From Liolophura sinensis (Eukaryota; Mollusca; Polyplacophora; Chitonida; Chitonidae), in the NCBI RefSeq assembly GCF_032854445.1, contig NC_088295.1:71326028-71390027 (forward strand): a stretch of DNA of 64,000 nt, in the 5' to 3' direction. The notes beneath the pieces are model-generated. The model made no database searches. It worked only from the letters and a program-made list of their open reading frames with translations, and was not told the DNA's origin. The position numbers and the translations under genes were made by a program. This document shows positions 24,690 to 37,413 of this stretch, piece after piece (within the stretch, counting starts at the first letter, position 1; every line of letters begins with the position of its first letter).

Positions 24690-26530
24690 TTCATCTGATC
24701 CTATGGACTATCTTTCTGATCCTAGTCCTGTTGACTATCTTTCGGATCCTAGTCCTGTGGCATTAGAATTTAATCCCGTGGATGATAACGTAGTGCTTAG
24801 TATCATATGTACTTTGGAATCATTCTCGTCTGGCGTCGATGGCATTAAAATGTCACTTTTAAAACTTATCACCAGTTATATTTATAAACCTCTTGCTCAT
24901 ATTATTAACTTATCCTTCATGTCAGGAACTGTTCCACTGGCAACAGAGTTGAAAACTACAGATCAATCTCTGTACCATCTTCGATAAGCAAAATAATGGA
25001 AAAAACAGCAGCCAATATAATAACCAAATATCTTAATATTAATAACAAAATACCAGATAGTCAGTATGGATTTAGAAGCAATCATTCTACTTTATTTGCA
25101 GCAAGTGTTCTTCACAATAAACTGATTTCGGCTAAGGAAGGTAAACAGTTTAGGGTCATTACATTCGTGAATCTATCAAAAGCGTTTGACACAGTTGACC
25201 ACGATATCCTTTCACAAAAGTTACACTTCATGGATTTCTAAATGCATCTCTGTCCTGGTTTCAAAGTTTCCTTTCCAGTCGAAGTCAATGCGTTCTTTAT
25301 AATAACTACTTTAGTGCACCCTTGTGCTCCTGTTAAGTATGGTGTGCCACGTGGCTCTATTCTAGGCCCTATACTATTTCTAATTTATTTATTTTATTTA
25401 TTTATTTGATTGCTGTTTTATGCCGTACTCAAGAATATTTCACGTTTACGACGGCGCCCTACACTATGGTGAGAGGAAACCAGGCAAAGACCGCGGGAAT
25501 CCCACGACCTGACAGACCCCACGTACGGCCGGAGAGGAAGCCAGCATGGGCTGAACTCACAGCGACCGCATTAGTGAGAAGCTCCTGGGTCATTACACTG
25601 CTCTAGCGCGCTATCCAACTGAGCCACCTAGGCCCCCATTTCTAACTTATATTAATGATATAATTTCTTCTTCTACGATATTAAACTTTGAGCTCATTGC
25701 TGATGATTTCCTCCTACTCGTCAGGAAATTTTAATAAAGCCATAAATACTCTGACACGTGAACTTGTAAAACTTCAAGACTGGTTATATGCAAATAGGGC
25801 CTCATTAAATATTGAGAAAACAAAGGTAATGGTTGTTACACCTTCTCGTAAAGCGCTTCCATTCGATCTTCTCAACATAGCTCTTAATGGCCAAACTATT
25901 GAAGTAGTATCTAACGTCAATTTTCTTGGAATTATCTTTAACGATTAACTTTCCTGGGTGCCTGATATAAATCACATATGCAGCAAAGGATCTAGAAATA
26001 TCGGACTTTTTCAACATGTTAAACACAGCGTTAATAAAAAAAACTCCTTTTATACTTTACTATTCCATTATATTACCGTATCTATCATGTGCTAATTTAT
26101 TATGGGACAATACATTTTCAACACGCTTACAAGCGCTTTTCCTTCTTCAAAAATAGGCTATTAGAGTATTGCTTTATCCGGTAGATTAGAGCACACTTCT
26201 CTGTTATTCAAGAAATAAAAAAAATTGAATATTTTCAAGTTAAATGATTTTGCCTTTATATTCAGTGAGCATAAATTTATTCAGCACTCGGAAAAATATC
26301 CCTCCAATTTTAGAATCATTTTTACCCGACAATCTGATGTACACAATTAACAAAGTTGATCCCTGAACTTCAATTTCCACAATCAAATTTATAGCACCAC
26401 ATCCACACTGCACACATCAAAATTCAAATGTCCGCGAGAATGGAATAAGTTTCCCTGGTGTATAAAGTCTATCAATTCTACATCACTCTTTAAATCTAAA
26501 CTGACAGAACATTTACTTGTTAACTACCTG
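24690..26530 (+). pseudogene. Broken non-LTR retrotransposon, reverse transcriptase region
   Basis: Pieces of one reverse transcriptase lie in order across frames. They are SFSSGVDGIKMSLLK (24.82 kb), SQYGFRSNHSTLFAA (25.06 kb), NLSKAFDTVDHDIL with the first catalytic Asp (25.17 kb), VPRGSILGPILF (25.34 kb, cut by a SINE), LIADDF with the paired catalytic Asp (25.69 kb), then NIEKTKVMVV and VNFLGIIF of the thumb. Further on, frames around 26.43 kb give the WNKFP-type tail seen at the end of such ORF2 proteins. A 27-bp doublet near 24.70-24.76 kb repeats YLSDPSPVD. Frame changes and stops show it is dead. The motif style suggests the CR1/L2/Jockey side of the LINEs; the endonuclease part is absent. 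Confidence 0.85.
25389..25637 (-). mobile_element. SINE family A, near full length, inserted in the reverse transcriptase
   Basis: Read on the minus strand it begins with a tRNA-like head (GGTGGCTCAGTTGGATAGCG as A box, GGTCGCTGTGAGTTCA as B-box-like). It runs through a GC-rich body (CCGGCCGTACGTGG) and ends GAGTACGGCATAAAACAGC with an AAAT-rich tail. It is flanked by a 13-bp target duplication, ATTTCTAATTTAT at 25376-25388 and ATTTCTAACTTAT at 25638-25650, with one mismatch. Excising it restores the continuity of the LINE frame. Confidence 0.88.
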
Positions 26531-29215
26531 TATGATTCCTGTGTTTTACCCTACCTTATAGTTGTACCTATTTATTCACCTTGTAGAATTGCATGTTACT
26601 ATCAATGTTTCCTGATTTTGGGACAAAGCAAGTTCTTCTGAACTTTACTTAATCCAAAAGCTGCCATATGGGGGAACATTATACTATAAAAAGATTGGCA
26701 ACCGGTCATTGATAGCAGGTCTTTCATTATGTACAGGAATCAGTACGATTTCCTTTCACTCAGTTGCCATGCTGGAAATAGAGCTTTCTACTCTGTCAGT
26801 TGTCCTCTAAATTCACGCCTGCATCAAATAAACCCCCATCCTACTCCCAGACAGCAAATGTGTATCGTTGTGTACACATTTGTTTGTACTGGCCGCGATG
26901 TGAACAGGAGGTGTATCACAGATACGCAATTTGGTACCCATTAAAAGTGTAGGAACATATAGATGATGTATTCAAGGTACTCATGAATATTCCTGTGTCA
27001 ATTTGTTACAATTACTGTGTATTTTTGTACACAGTTGCTATTAAATAGCACGGGACTTTGTGGCACATGTCAGGTGGATGAAAGGCTTCAGCGGTACCTA
27101 CCGTAATGCCTACAGGGTCACCTCTGTAACAGAGCTTACAGAGACAAGTTCAAGCTAGCTGTATTGAGCTTTGGCGTGACGAAATTCTTCTGTTGGAATA
27201 CATTCGCCAAGGAAATTTCACAGCTTTTCCAAATTATGTGGTAGCCACTAAAACATTTTAACTTAATCATTTGAGGTTACCTGACTACTCAAACTTTAAA
27301 AGCTTTTTCGTTCGGTCATTGTAGAAATCGTTACTTTACAGGAATAGCAAACAATATTTTTTTACACATCATGACGAAATATATCAAAAAGGGATTCACG
27401 CAGCCAAAGGGGCACAACTTTTGTTGCACTTCGAAAATAGCCTGATGTATTCAGAACATCTTTCACATAGAGCACAATTGAAGCGAAGATAGGAATCTTT
27501 CACACAAACGTGGAGAAAATCAACTTGTCTGGCTCTTCGTAAATCAATATTCTCTGCCTATGCCCAAACTTTATTAGTCAAGGTTCTTGATATTCCTGTT
27601 CCTGTTGACATTTCTCTACAATATGATCGTATAAATGTGAAATGGATAACGAATGAAAGAAACATTGGCGTTTTACGTTACAATGAATAATGAGTGAGTG
27701 AGTGAGTGCTTAGGGTTTAACGTCGTACTTAACAATTTTTCAGTCTTATGACGACGAAGGAATCCTTAGCAATGAATAATGTAGACAAGTTAGGTTGTTC
27801 ATTATATGGCAACATAAACGTTGCAATATTCAAAGAAATTTGTTTTACCCATTATGGATAAAAAACACACATTCACTTTTTTTTAAAAGATTTTGAAATT
27901 ATTCATTATTATGAAGCATAAAACATACTTTCAATAACATATGGAACATTGGATACATGCACCTTTCAATATCTTTACTTCTGAAGAAAATGACCCAGTA
28001 ACCAACCATAAGATCCCTATTACCTGCGTTTGGGGAGCAAGTCATTCTTCAACATTACATGCCAAGGGTACATGACGAATTCTTCCTACTCTTCCCTTCT
28101 CTGCCATTGGTTTCCAGATGCACGTGCATTTAGAAATAAATCCATCTTTTTGGGGGTGGGTGGGTGGGGGTGTATTTAAAACAGATCAACCTCATTTCTA
28201 GTTCTTACCATGGGGCGGAATTCTCTTCCGCTGAGCGCGAGAAAATGTTGCATGCACAAAGTACTTCTGGACGGGTTGATTTTAAAGAGAAAATGTTCCT
28301 TGTACAAGGTCCATTCGAATGTACGAAACGAGTGCAACAACACAAATTTGATAAAGGACTTAGGTAAACAGAAATTTTCGTGGTTAACGTTTCAATCAAA
28401 TTCTGGACGTAATAACCTCCTATGGTGAATGGCAGACAATAACCATTATCACATTATACTGGGTCCAGTTTTTGTATTCTAACTTTTGTCAAAGCCCATT
28501 TGTCTTCCTTCAACAAGGTGTTAAAATCTGTACATGACACTTGGGGAAAGTTCCTCCATAACTTGCCAAAGACCAGTGGTTTACACAACCACTCCTATTT
28601 TCTGCACAATAAAACTGACCGCCAACTTGTAAGAGAAAAATTCTTGACTATGGCTTCACACAACAAGCAAATGAAAAATTATATATTCTATACTGCAGTA
28701 AAATTAATGGTAGCCTAGATTGTCTCACCACATATTTTGGGATAGGTGTTGAGGTTGGGCATGGTTTTGGAAGGTACAGGAATCGATATTTTTATTATAT
28801 ATCAAATTGTTACACTATTCATCCATCACTTGATATACATGTAGTAGAGGTGTGTATGTAAATCAGTCCCTTGTGATCCTCCATGTTCGTGCCTAACCTG
28901 ATTAATGCGACGATCTACAAGTTAGAGTGGTTACCAAATAATATACTCATTTGACTCATCATTATGGTAGTTTTCCCCAGGGTGAGTCACACGACAAAGA
29001 GTCGAACACCCAGTTTTATCCGTTACCTGGCGTAGATATCCTTCGACCTGAATGCGGGTATGCACATTGACACAGTAGTACAAGATTTGACCCCATAGCT
29101 GATGCATCAATTCCATTCCAAATACTTACTTTTTTTTCAACTTTGGACAATTTTAAACAATTACCCTGTGTGCTGGCCAATATTTGCTCAACGAACATGA
29201 ATCATTGATCATTTC
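26531..29215. other. Gene-less stretch between the LINE and the 3.09-kb repeats
   Basis: Holds the SINE C end at 27.69 kb and a G-rich run (GGGGGTGGGTGGGTGGGGGT) near 28.15 kb. Overlapping short frames at 28.16-28.43 kb on both strands carry no domain. Confidence 0.45.
27691..27768 (-). mobile_element. SINE family C 3' end, minus strand
   Basis: The plus strand reads GTGAGTGAGTGAGTGCTTAG, GGTTTAACGTCGTACTTAAC, AATTTTTCAGTCTTATGACG, the inverse of the 14.05-kb copy. Confidence 0.85.
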
Positions 29216-32200
29216 AATGATTGTTTATTCACCACAGGCTAGACAAGGCCGGCCACTGTAGGCTTGGCCATTCCGACAGGTCAATTAGGTACAGTAAAAT
29301 TAGCGGGCGAAAACGGCAGTATAAACAAGTGCTGGGCGCCCCCCAGGCAAAACCAGTTATAAAAAAAATCTTGCAAAAAACGAAAAAAACTCAGAATAAT
29401 ATGTCCGTAGCGCGCAGCCAAGCACCTCCAGGCAGTGCGGTAAACCTCGCTCCTTACACAAACACCGAATACAGTGTCAAAACCAAACACCATTAACACG
29501 TCCACCAGAAATTCCTGAAACATGCAAGAGAAGATCAGCAGGAGAAAACCAGAGATAAGCTGCTATCGCACGACGTGTTTAGTAAGACCTGATCGTCGAA
29601 ACAAATTATCAGTTCTCAAACGGCTACACTGCTCCATGTACCTAGTGAGTCGCATATTTACGTATCAACACTAGAGCCCGTCACCGTTGACCATGCGCTT
29701 AGCATAACAGTTCACTGTGAATTCAAACTCCTGTGTACAGTGCAAGATCTAGAGAATAACTTTGCACCGATAACAAATACATTTATATTTTTGGACGACT
29801 TTAAGGATAAAGGATGTTGTGTCCCTGGCCATAATTTGCACAGGATCTGTATTTTTAAATCTTTGTGACTTCTTTCATTGTTATTTCAAAAAATAACTGT
29901 ATGAACCAAATAAATACAAAAACCTTGATGTGAGTTGTAAGTAGTATATTAGATTGGGGGGGAGGGGGGTGGAGTCTGTGTGTTCGAGGACGATTTTGTT
30001 ATTTTTGTGCAAATTGTGTTATTTTTCATGCAAATTTTGTCTGAAATGTATAATTTTGAGAGAATACGATATAATTTTAAACTTTTGTTACACCGTTATA
30101 GCTAAGAATTTCAACCATCATTTATGTAATGTTTCGATGTATAAATATACATGTATATGTGGAAGCCCACAATGCAAATGTATGGTCCGAAGATAGCACT
30201 GCATATAGATAAAGTAATAAAAACCATTGCACAAGTCTCATATCAGAGTAACATTTTGTTTGTGGTTTTACCCATGATTTACCCATGATTAACAGTTGGC
30301 ACTGGATTTAACGTGGACACGGTGTTGGTAAGATGCAATAAAATGCTAACGCTAAAGTGTAACACAACAATTTTTATATTCCGGAAAATTTTTTAAGATA
30401 AATGCACGCGCAACTCAGTGATGTTTTCATGAAAGAAAGGGGTAACTTTGAAACAATTTCAGGACTTTAGTGTCAACGGTTTATTTTAAAGCATTGTAGC
30501 AAAGTAGACGTAGACCTACAATATCTGTCTAATATTTATCTTTAACAGAGTACTAACAGTAGTCTTGCAATCTAATCCACTGTAAGCAAATTTTTGTCGA
30601 TATAGACAGGTACGATTCTAAAAAATGAAAACTGTGATCGACTGCCGGAAATCCAGCTACAGCTGTCAGGTGGTGGTGGAAGTTAAACTTCAGATATAAT
30701 CAGATGGCCAAAAGATGCCATTTGGAGAAAGCTTATAGTACAACACACGACTTTATTCACAGACGTCGTATTGTATTTACAATTTGGTTTATTTCTATAA
30801 GTCACCTTTTGAGTTGACAGGGATTTCTTCGCTTAAAGGAAACGAAAGCAGATGCACACTGTATTTTAAGTTGTAAAATATATGGAAATGACGCATCGAA
30901 TAGTTAAAACATTTTTCTGTTAAGTTCAACACTGCATGCTGCATGTTGATCGATTGGTTGGTGTTTGGGATATTGGCGTGTGCCAGTCCTTCGATGGGAC
31001 TGACTTACACCAAAACTGAATGGGGTTAACGAAATCTGTGTATTTCCGGTTCAAATTACGAGAAAAAAAAACAATTAAAATTTTCCAGAGGACATAACAA
31101 ACTCTGAAACCGCCTGGAAAATTCTGGCCCTGCTTTTCTCTTCAGCAAACAAACCGCGCATTGCAAGGCACTTAATCCCAAGCGAGGCTACCCGCTGTTG
31201 TAGCTTTAAAACGAAACTATTTGAATTTAAAACCTGTAACCAAAAACTTGTTCAATGATTCTTACACTTGGCAATGGTCACATAGTCATCTAGCGTGTAA
31301 ATTTTATCTGTGCAGGTGTGTATGTAATGGGCATATTCTCGAAAGAATCCTAAAAAAGAGCTTACCTGCCTTGCGACTTAAAAGCATGAAAATAAAAGCA
31401 TGACAGATAGACGGTTGCCAGTCATAATAAAATGGACCATCACTTGCTGCATTCCAGCTCTCCTACCATAAACAATTTTGCCATAAAAGTCATTTTTAGT
31501 GCAGTTGACAATGTCCTTAATCTGCAGTTTAACTGGAACAGACAACATCTAGGAGTAACAATGCCTCCTTTGCCAGCATGTCGGTATCTTCCTTTCTGGA
31601 ATCCAGGCAAAGCATACTTGAACTCCTTCTAAAAACAAATTGGGAACTTCATACAGAATTGGTGACGCCCTCTGCCACACAAAATTCTAGATTGACTGAA
31701 GTGCACTAAATGAATCCGAAAAAGTTTCTACTGTACAAGGGGTCGAAAATTGACCCAAATATTGTAAGGAAAACAGAACAGCTAGAAGTCCACCCCTAAA
31801 TACAGATAGATTATCAGACAGCCTAATATTTCTGGAGTATCTCAATTCAGGTTTCAGATTTTTTAAACTTTATCTGTAACATCCAGACGTACCGGAGGAG
31901 TTATATACTTCCAAGCCGGGTTTATGAGCTGGGATGATTACGTCACCCAGTAGAAGAGACATATCACCCCCCAACATCATCAAAAACTTGATGCCAGTTA
32001 TAAGCTGCTAAGGGGCTTTAGGATGATTACGTCACCCTGAAAAGCCGCGAGCGAAGACTGAAACGAAAAGATATACGCTTTTCGTAGAAGAAGTCAATAC
32101 TATAGTCAGAGGTTGTTTTGTAGTTAGCAGCCTACAAATTAACAGCGAGCCTAAAAGTTCTCCGCTTCCTTCTGATAGCTAGTGGAAGTTCGCCATATGC

Positions 32201-32301
32201 AACCTGTAAAACTGTGCCTTACCTTCCCTTCACTGCACCTGTGCAAATTGCTAGTGCATGATACTGAACAATTAATTAAATAAACAATTTGTTTATTAAA
32301 G
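29216..32301. repeat. 3.09-kb tandem unit, copy 1
   Basis: It begins AATGATTGTTTATTCACCAC and ends AAACAATTTGTTTATTAAAG, and is followed at once by copy 2. The offset between equivalent bases is about 3086. No protein of convincing length is encoded; the longest frames are 60-91 codons. The unit holds a G-rich tract near 29.96 kb and two GATGATTACGTCACCC motifs (31933 and 32022). It may be a segmental duplication or a non-autonomous element joined head to tail. Confidence 0.92.
31933..32037. promoter_or_regulatory. Paired CRE-like motifs in tandem unit copy 1
   Basis: GATGATTACGTCACCC occurs at 31933-31948 and again at 32022-32037. The core TTACGTCA is close to the CREB/ATF site TGACGTCA. 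The pair recurs in copy 2 at 35016-35031 and 35105-35120. No nearby gene is known, so function is speculative. Confidence 0.3.
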
Positions 32302-35300
32302 AATGATTGTTTATTCACCACAGGCTAGACAAGGCCGACCACTGTAGGCTTGGCCATTCCGACAGGTCAATTAGGTACAGTAAAATTAGCGGGCGAAAAC
32401 GGCAGTATAAACAAGTGCCGGGCGCCCCCAGGCAAAACCAGTTATAAAAAAAACTTGCAAAAAACGAAAAAAACCTGGGAATAATTTGTCCGTAGCGCGC
32501 GCGCAGCCAAGCACCTTCAGGCAGTGCGGTAAACCTCGCTCTTTAGACAAACACCGAATACAGTGTCAAAACCAAACACCGTTAACACGTCCACCAGAAA
32601 TTCCTGAAACATGCAAGAGAAGATCAGCAGGAGAAAACCAGAGATAAGCTGCTATCGCACGACGTGTTTAGTAAGACCTGATCGTCGAAACAAATTGTCA
32701 GTTCTCAAACGGCTACACTGCTACATGTACCTAGTGAGTCGCATATTTACGTATCAACACTAGAGCCCGTCACCGCTGACCATGCGCTTAGCATAACAGT
32801 TCACTGTGAATTCAACCTCCTGTGTACAGTGCAAGATCTAGAGAATAAATTTGCACCGATAACAAATACATTTATATTTTTGGACGACTTTAAGGATAAA
32901 GGAAGTTGTGTCCCCGGCCATAATTTGCACAGGATCTGTATTTTTAAATCTTTGTGACTTCTCTCATTGTTATTTCAAAAAATAACTGTATGAACCAAAT
33001 AAATACAAAAACCTTGATGTGAGTTGTAAGTAGTATATTAGATTGGGGGAGGGGGGGGGGAGTCTGTGTGTTCGAGGACAATTTTGTTATTTTTGTGCAA
33101 ATTGTGTTATTTTTCATGCAAGTTTTGTCTGAAATGTATAATTTTGAGAGAATACGATATAATTTTAAACTTTTTCTACACCGTTATAGCTAAGAATTTC
33201 AACCATCATTTATGTAATGTTTCGATATATAAATATACATGTATATGTGGAAGTCCACAATGCAAATGTATGGTCCGAAGATAGCACTGCATATAGATAA
33301 AGTAATAAAAACCATTGCACAAGTCTCATATCAGAGTAACATTTTGTTTGTGGTTTTACCCATGATTTACCCATGATTAACAGTTGGCACTGGATTTAAC
33401 GTGGACACGGTGTTGGTAAGATGCAATAAAATGCTAACGCTAAAGTGTAACACAACAAATGTTATATTCCGGAAAATTTTTTTAAGATAAATGCACGCGC
33501 AACTCAGTGATGTTTTCATGAAAGAAAGGGGTAACTTTGAAACAATTTCAGGACTTTAGTGTCAACGGTTTATTTTAAAGCATTGTAGCAAAGTAGACGT
33601 AGACCTACAATATCTGTCTAATATTTATCTTTAACAGAGTACTAACAGTAGTCTTGCAATCTAATCCACTGTAAGCAAATTTTTGTCGATATAGACAGGT
33701 ACGATTCTAAAAAATGAAAACTGTGATCGACTGCCGGAAATCCAGCTACAGCTGTCAGGTGGTGGTGGAAGTTAAACTTCAGATATAATCAGATGGCCAA
33801 AAGATGCCATTTGGAGAAAGCTTATAGTACAACACACGACTTTATTCACAGACGTCGTATTGTATTTACAATTTGGTTTATTTCTATAAGTCACCTTTTG
33901 AGTTGACAGGGATTTCTTCGCTTAAAGGAAACGAAAGCAGATGCACACTGTATTTTAAGTTGTAAAATATATGGAAATGACGCATCGAATAGTTAAAACA
34001 TTTTTCTGTTAAGTTCAACACTGCATGCTGCATGTTGATCGATTGGTTGGTGTTTGGGATATTGGCGTGTGCCAGTCCTTCGATGGGACTGACTTACACC
34101 AAAACTGAATGGGGTTAACGAAATCTGTGTATTTCCGGTTCAAATTACGAGAAAAAAAACAATTAAAATTTTCCAGAGGACATAACAAACTCTGAAACCG
34201 CCTGGAAAATTCTGGCCCTGCTTTTCTCTTCAGCAAACAAACCGCGCATTGCAAGGCACTTAATCCCAAGCGAGGCTACCCGCTGTTGTAGCTTTAAAAC
34301 GAAACTATTTGAATTTAAAACCTGTAACCAAAAACTTGTTCAATGATTCTTACACTTGGCAATGGTCACATAGTCATCTAGCGTGTAAATTTTATCTGTG
34401 CAGGTGTGTATGGGCATATTCTCGAAAGAATCCTAAAAAAGAGCTTACCTGCCTTGCGACTTAAAAGCATGAAAATAAAAGCATGACAGATAGACGGTTG
34501 CCAGTCATAATAAAATGGACCATCACTTGCTGCATTCCAGCTCTCCTACCATAAACAATTTTGCCATAAAAGTCATTTTTAGTGCAGTTGACAATGTCCT
34601 TAATCTGCAGTTTAACTGGAACAGACAACATCTAGGAGTAACAATGCCTCCTTTGCCAGCATGTCGGTATCTTCCTTTCTGGAATCCAGGCAAAGCATAC
34701 TTGAACTCCTTCTAAAAACAAATTGGGAACTTCATACAGAATTGGCGACGCCCTCTGCCACACAAAATTCTAGATTGACTGAAGTGCACTAAATGAATCC
34801 GAAAAAGTTTCTACTGTACAAGGGGTCGAAAACTGACCCAAATATTGTAAGGAAAACAGAACAGCTAGAAGTCCACCCCTAAATACAGATAGATTATCAG
34901 ACAGCCTAATATTTCTGGAGTATCTCAATTCAGGTTTCAGATTTTTTAAACTTTATCTGTAACATCCAGACGTACCGGAGGAGTTATATACTTCCAAGCC
35001 GGGTTTATGAGCTGGGATGATTACGTCACCCAGTAGAAGAGACATATCACCCCCCAACATCATCAAAAACTTGATACCAGTTATAAGCTGCTAAGGGGCT
35101 TTAGGATGATTACGTCACCCTGAAAAGCCGCGAGCGAAGACTGAAACGAAAAGATATACGCTTTTCGTAGAAGAAGTCAATACTATAGTCAGAGGTTGTT
35201 TTGTAGTTAGCAGCCTACAAATTAACAGCGAGCCTAAAAGGTCTCCGCTTCCTTCTGATAGCTAGTGGAAGTTCGCCATATGCAACCTGTAAAACTGTGC

Positions 35301-35387
35301 CTTACCTTCCCTTCACTGCACCTGTGCAAATTGCTAGTGCATGATACTGAACAATTAATTAAATAAACAATTTGTTTATTAAAGAAT
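32302..35387. repeat. 3.09-kb tandem unit, copy 2
   Basis: Nearly identical to copy 1. By eye there are scattered substitutions and small indels: GCGCGCGCGC against GCGCGC near 32.5 kb, and the loss of 5 bases in TGTGTATGTAATGGG near 34.41 kb. Both copies share the same AAT at their junctions. A 66-codon frame (31432-31632 and 34515-34715) is unchanged in both, but that is expected at this similarity. Confidence 0.92.
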
Positions 35388-35491
35388 CGGACGCTGAATC
35401 GTACACCTCACAACAGTAGTCTAGTCTAGACAAAAACAACACTTTTCCACGAGAGCATCGACGTGTTTATTCCCCGTTAGTTGTCGATCAA

Positions 35492-35713
35492 ATGAGGGTA
35501 CCAAGGTACTTGAATACCGACGAAGCTTTTAACTTCAAATCAGACTCCGGTACCACTCGTATTCCTGTAAAAATCATGACTTCTGATTTAGTAGGTGAGA
35601 AGCGAAAACACCACTGCTATTTTAAAATTACGGCTACAACACCAAATGGCTTTATAACCTGCAAAGAAGTGTCCTTTTACTTTAGGGTTAATTGCGGATA
35701 TCATTTATCATAA
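35492..35713 (+). pseudogene. Possible DDE transposase (Harbinger-like) fragment
   Basis: A 73-codon frame contains KRKHHCYFKITATTPNGFIT, similar to the YKxHNTxKxLxGxxPNGxIT stretch of DDE_Tnp_4 transposases, but the acidic residues expected after it are not seen. It begins 105 bases after the end of the second copy of the 3.09-kb repeat. Identification rests on one short motif. Confidence 0.35.
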
Positions 35714-35789
35714 TGTTAAATAATGTAGGAGAAATACCCTTTGAGGTGTGCCATTCTGTAGACTAACTACATTAGAGACACAGACACCT

Positions 35790-37413
35790 ACTCTCCTTTA
35801 ATGAAAATGGTCACCAGCACATGGGGCATCTTGGTGAACATTCCACATAAATCCTGCACTAATCTTAGGACTCAGTGTCGAATCCACACAGGTTTAGCTG
35901 GTAGCAACAGTTAATCCACGTATCACTTTCATTCTTTAGGATAACAAGGTCGTTATTGTCCAGAATTTCTTTGAATACAATGTCATTACACAAATTATTG
36001 TTGTGTCATTACTTTGACTACCAAATACAGTGTTATAACCATTGCATTCCCCACACAAAATGACAGGCCTCTTAATGGACATCAGAAGAGTCGAAAAATC
36101 GTCTGTGCTCAGCTGGTTACGAGGGTTGTACAAATTGACAATACTTACAAACCTGCTTTCTCTCATACATACAGACACGGATTGACATTCAAAAGAGTTT
36201 GGATTGGGCAAAGGCACCTCGACATGGGAAATACCATTTGACAAAAAAGTAATCAAACATTCTCTCTTACCATCACGATCTTGTCTGACTGGACTATACC
36301 CAGAGGGTTTGAACTGATATTGCACTTTTAGAAAGGTCTCCTGTAAACAGATAACACTGAGCAATTCAACTAAATCGATAACATAGTTTTTGAATTCTTG
36401 ACCGTTAGTTGATAAAAAACAGGGCAGAAATAGAGATCGATTCTCCACCAAGATATATGCCTTCAGAAGCAACAGCCTGTTACAGATTTTCACCTTTTTT
36501 CTCAATTTTTAGAAACACAAGCAATATTTCTGCTATGAAAGATACAAGTTTTATAATTTTGTCATTTAAACTATGGTTGTCAGTTTGCGAGGAATTATTA
36601 TCGTCAGTTTGAGGTACACATCCTTTTTGATTAGAGTCTGTACCAGCATGGACATTACCTTGCGATTTGGGCTGAGAGAAAACCAAAGGGGTGAGGACTG
36701 ACAGGCAGTTTCAGATTCAGATCTCACTTTATGCAAAGCATCAGAAAAGGAAAGGTTATTTACTACTTTGACGAACTGTATCTTGTTTGCCTCTTTACGT
36801 GATGGACATCCGCTATAGGCGGCGCGGTGATCTCCACAGTTACAGAATTTGGACGGTCATGATTTTGACAATTCTTGTTGGCATGGTCGCCACCATCGAG
36901 ATCTACAATCGGCAGCCACATGAAGAATGAAGGCAACATGTATTCTCGAACCCCAAAATATTTAAACCCAATTGTGACTTCATCTGCAACTATTTCAGTG
37001 TCAAAATAAAGAAGAATATAAACACTGAGAGACGTTTATGACACTTGTTTAACCTCTCTACCTGAACTACAATCTTTACGAAGGGCCTCTTGCAATTCTT
37101 CCACATGGGAAATGCGGTGGATAACGGCCCGGTACCTATTCTTCTGATGGGATGTAACATCCAAGCCAATAACAGAGCCGACAATGAGAAGCTGCTTTAC
37201 CTGTCTTTCGGAGGAGCATTCGATACAGAGCATACCCTCAGACAGCTTCTTAACACCTTTTACCATACCTGTAATCTTATGGAGAGCATTACCAAACTGT
37301 GTGGGATTCACGTTAGCCAGAGACTGATTACCTACGGCTTTCGTGTAAACATCAAGGTTTTTACACAACTCAGCAGAGCCTCGTGATTTCACTAGTTTTG
37401 ATTTCTTAAACAC
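35790..37413 (-). pseudogene. Non-LTR retrotransposon 5' half: ORF1 (gag-like) and endonuclease, no reverse transcriptase
   Basis: On the minus strand a 125-codon frame at 37413-37036 (KITGMVKGVKKLSEGMLCIE) matches the style of ORF1 proteins of Jockey-like elements. A zinc knuckle CNCGDHRAAYSGCP lies at about 36803-36845 in another frame, and a basic C-terminus (KIEKKGENL) ends at 36480. The endonuclease frame at 36505-35936 has VICLQETFL with the catalytic Glu, VNLYNP, and GECNGYNTVFGS where GDFNGHN is usual (the catalytic Asp position reads Glu). A remnant resembling the closing SDH motif (AGDHFH) follows near 35.82 kb. Stops and frameshifts make it dead. It keeps the 5' part and lacks the 3' part, the reverse of usual LINE truncation. 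Confidence 0.8.
36803..36845 (-). other. CCHC zinc knuckle remnant of the retrotransposon ORF1
   Basis: Minus-strand translation gives KFCNCGDHRAAYSGCPSR, the C-x-C-G-x2-H-x-A-x-Y-x-G-C-P signature of nucleic-acid-binding ORF1 proteins in Jockey-type elements. It is out of frame with the 37036-37413 segment, so a frameshift lies between them. Confidence 0.75.

Noticed and set aside
37090-37386. 98-codon plus-strand frame
   Set aside because: Antisense shadow of the retrotransposon ORF1.
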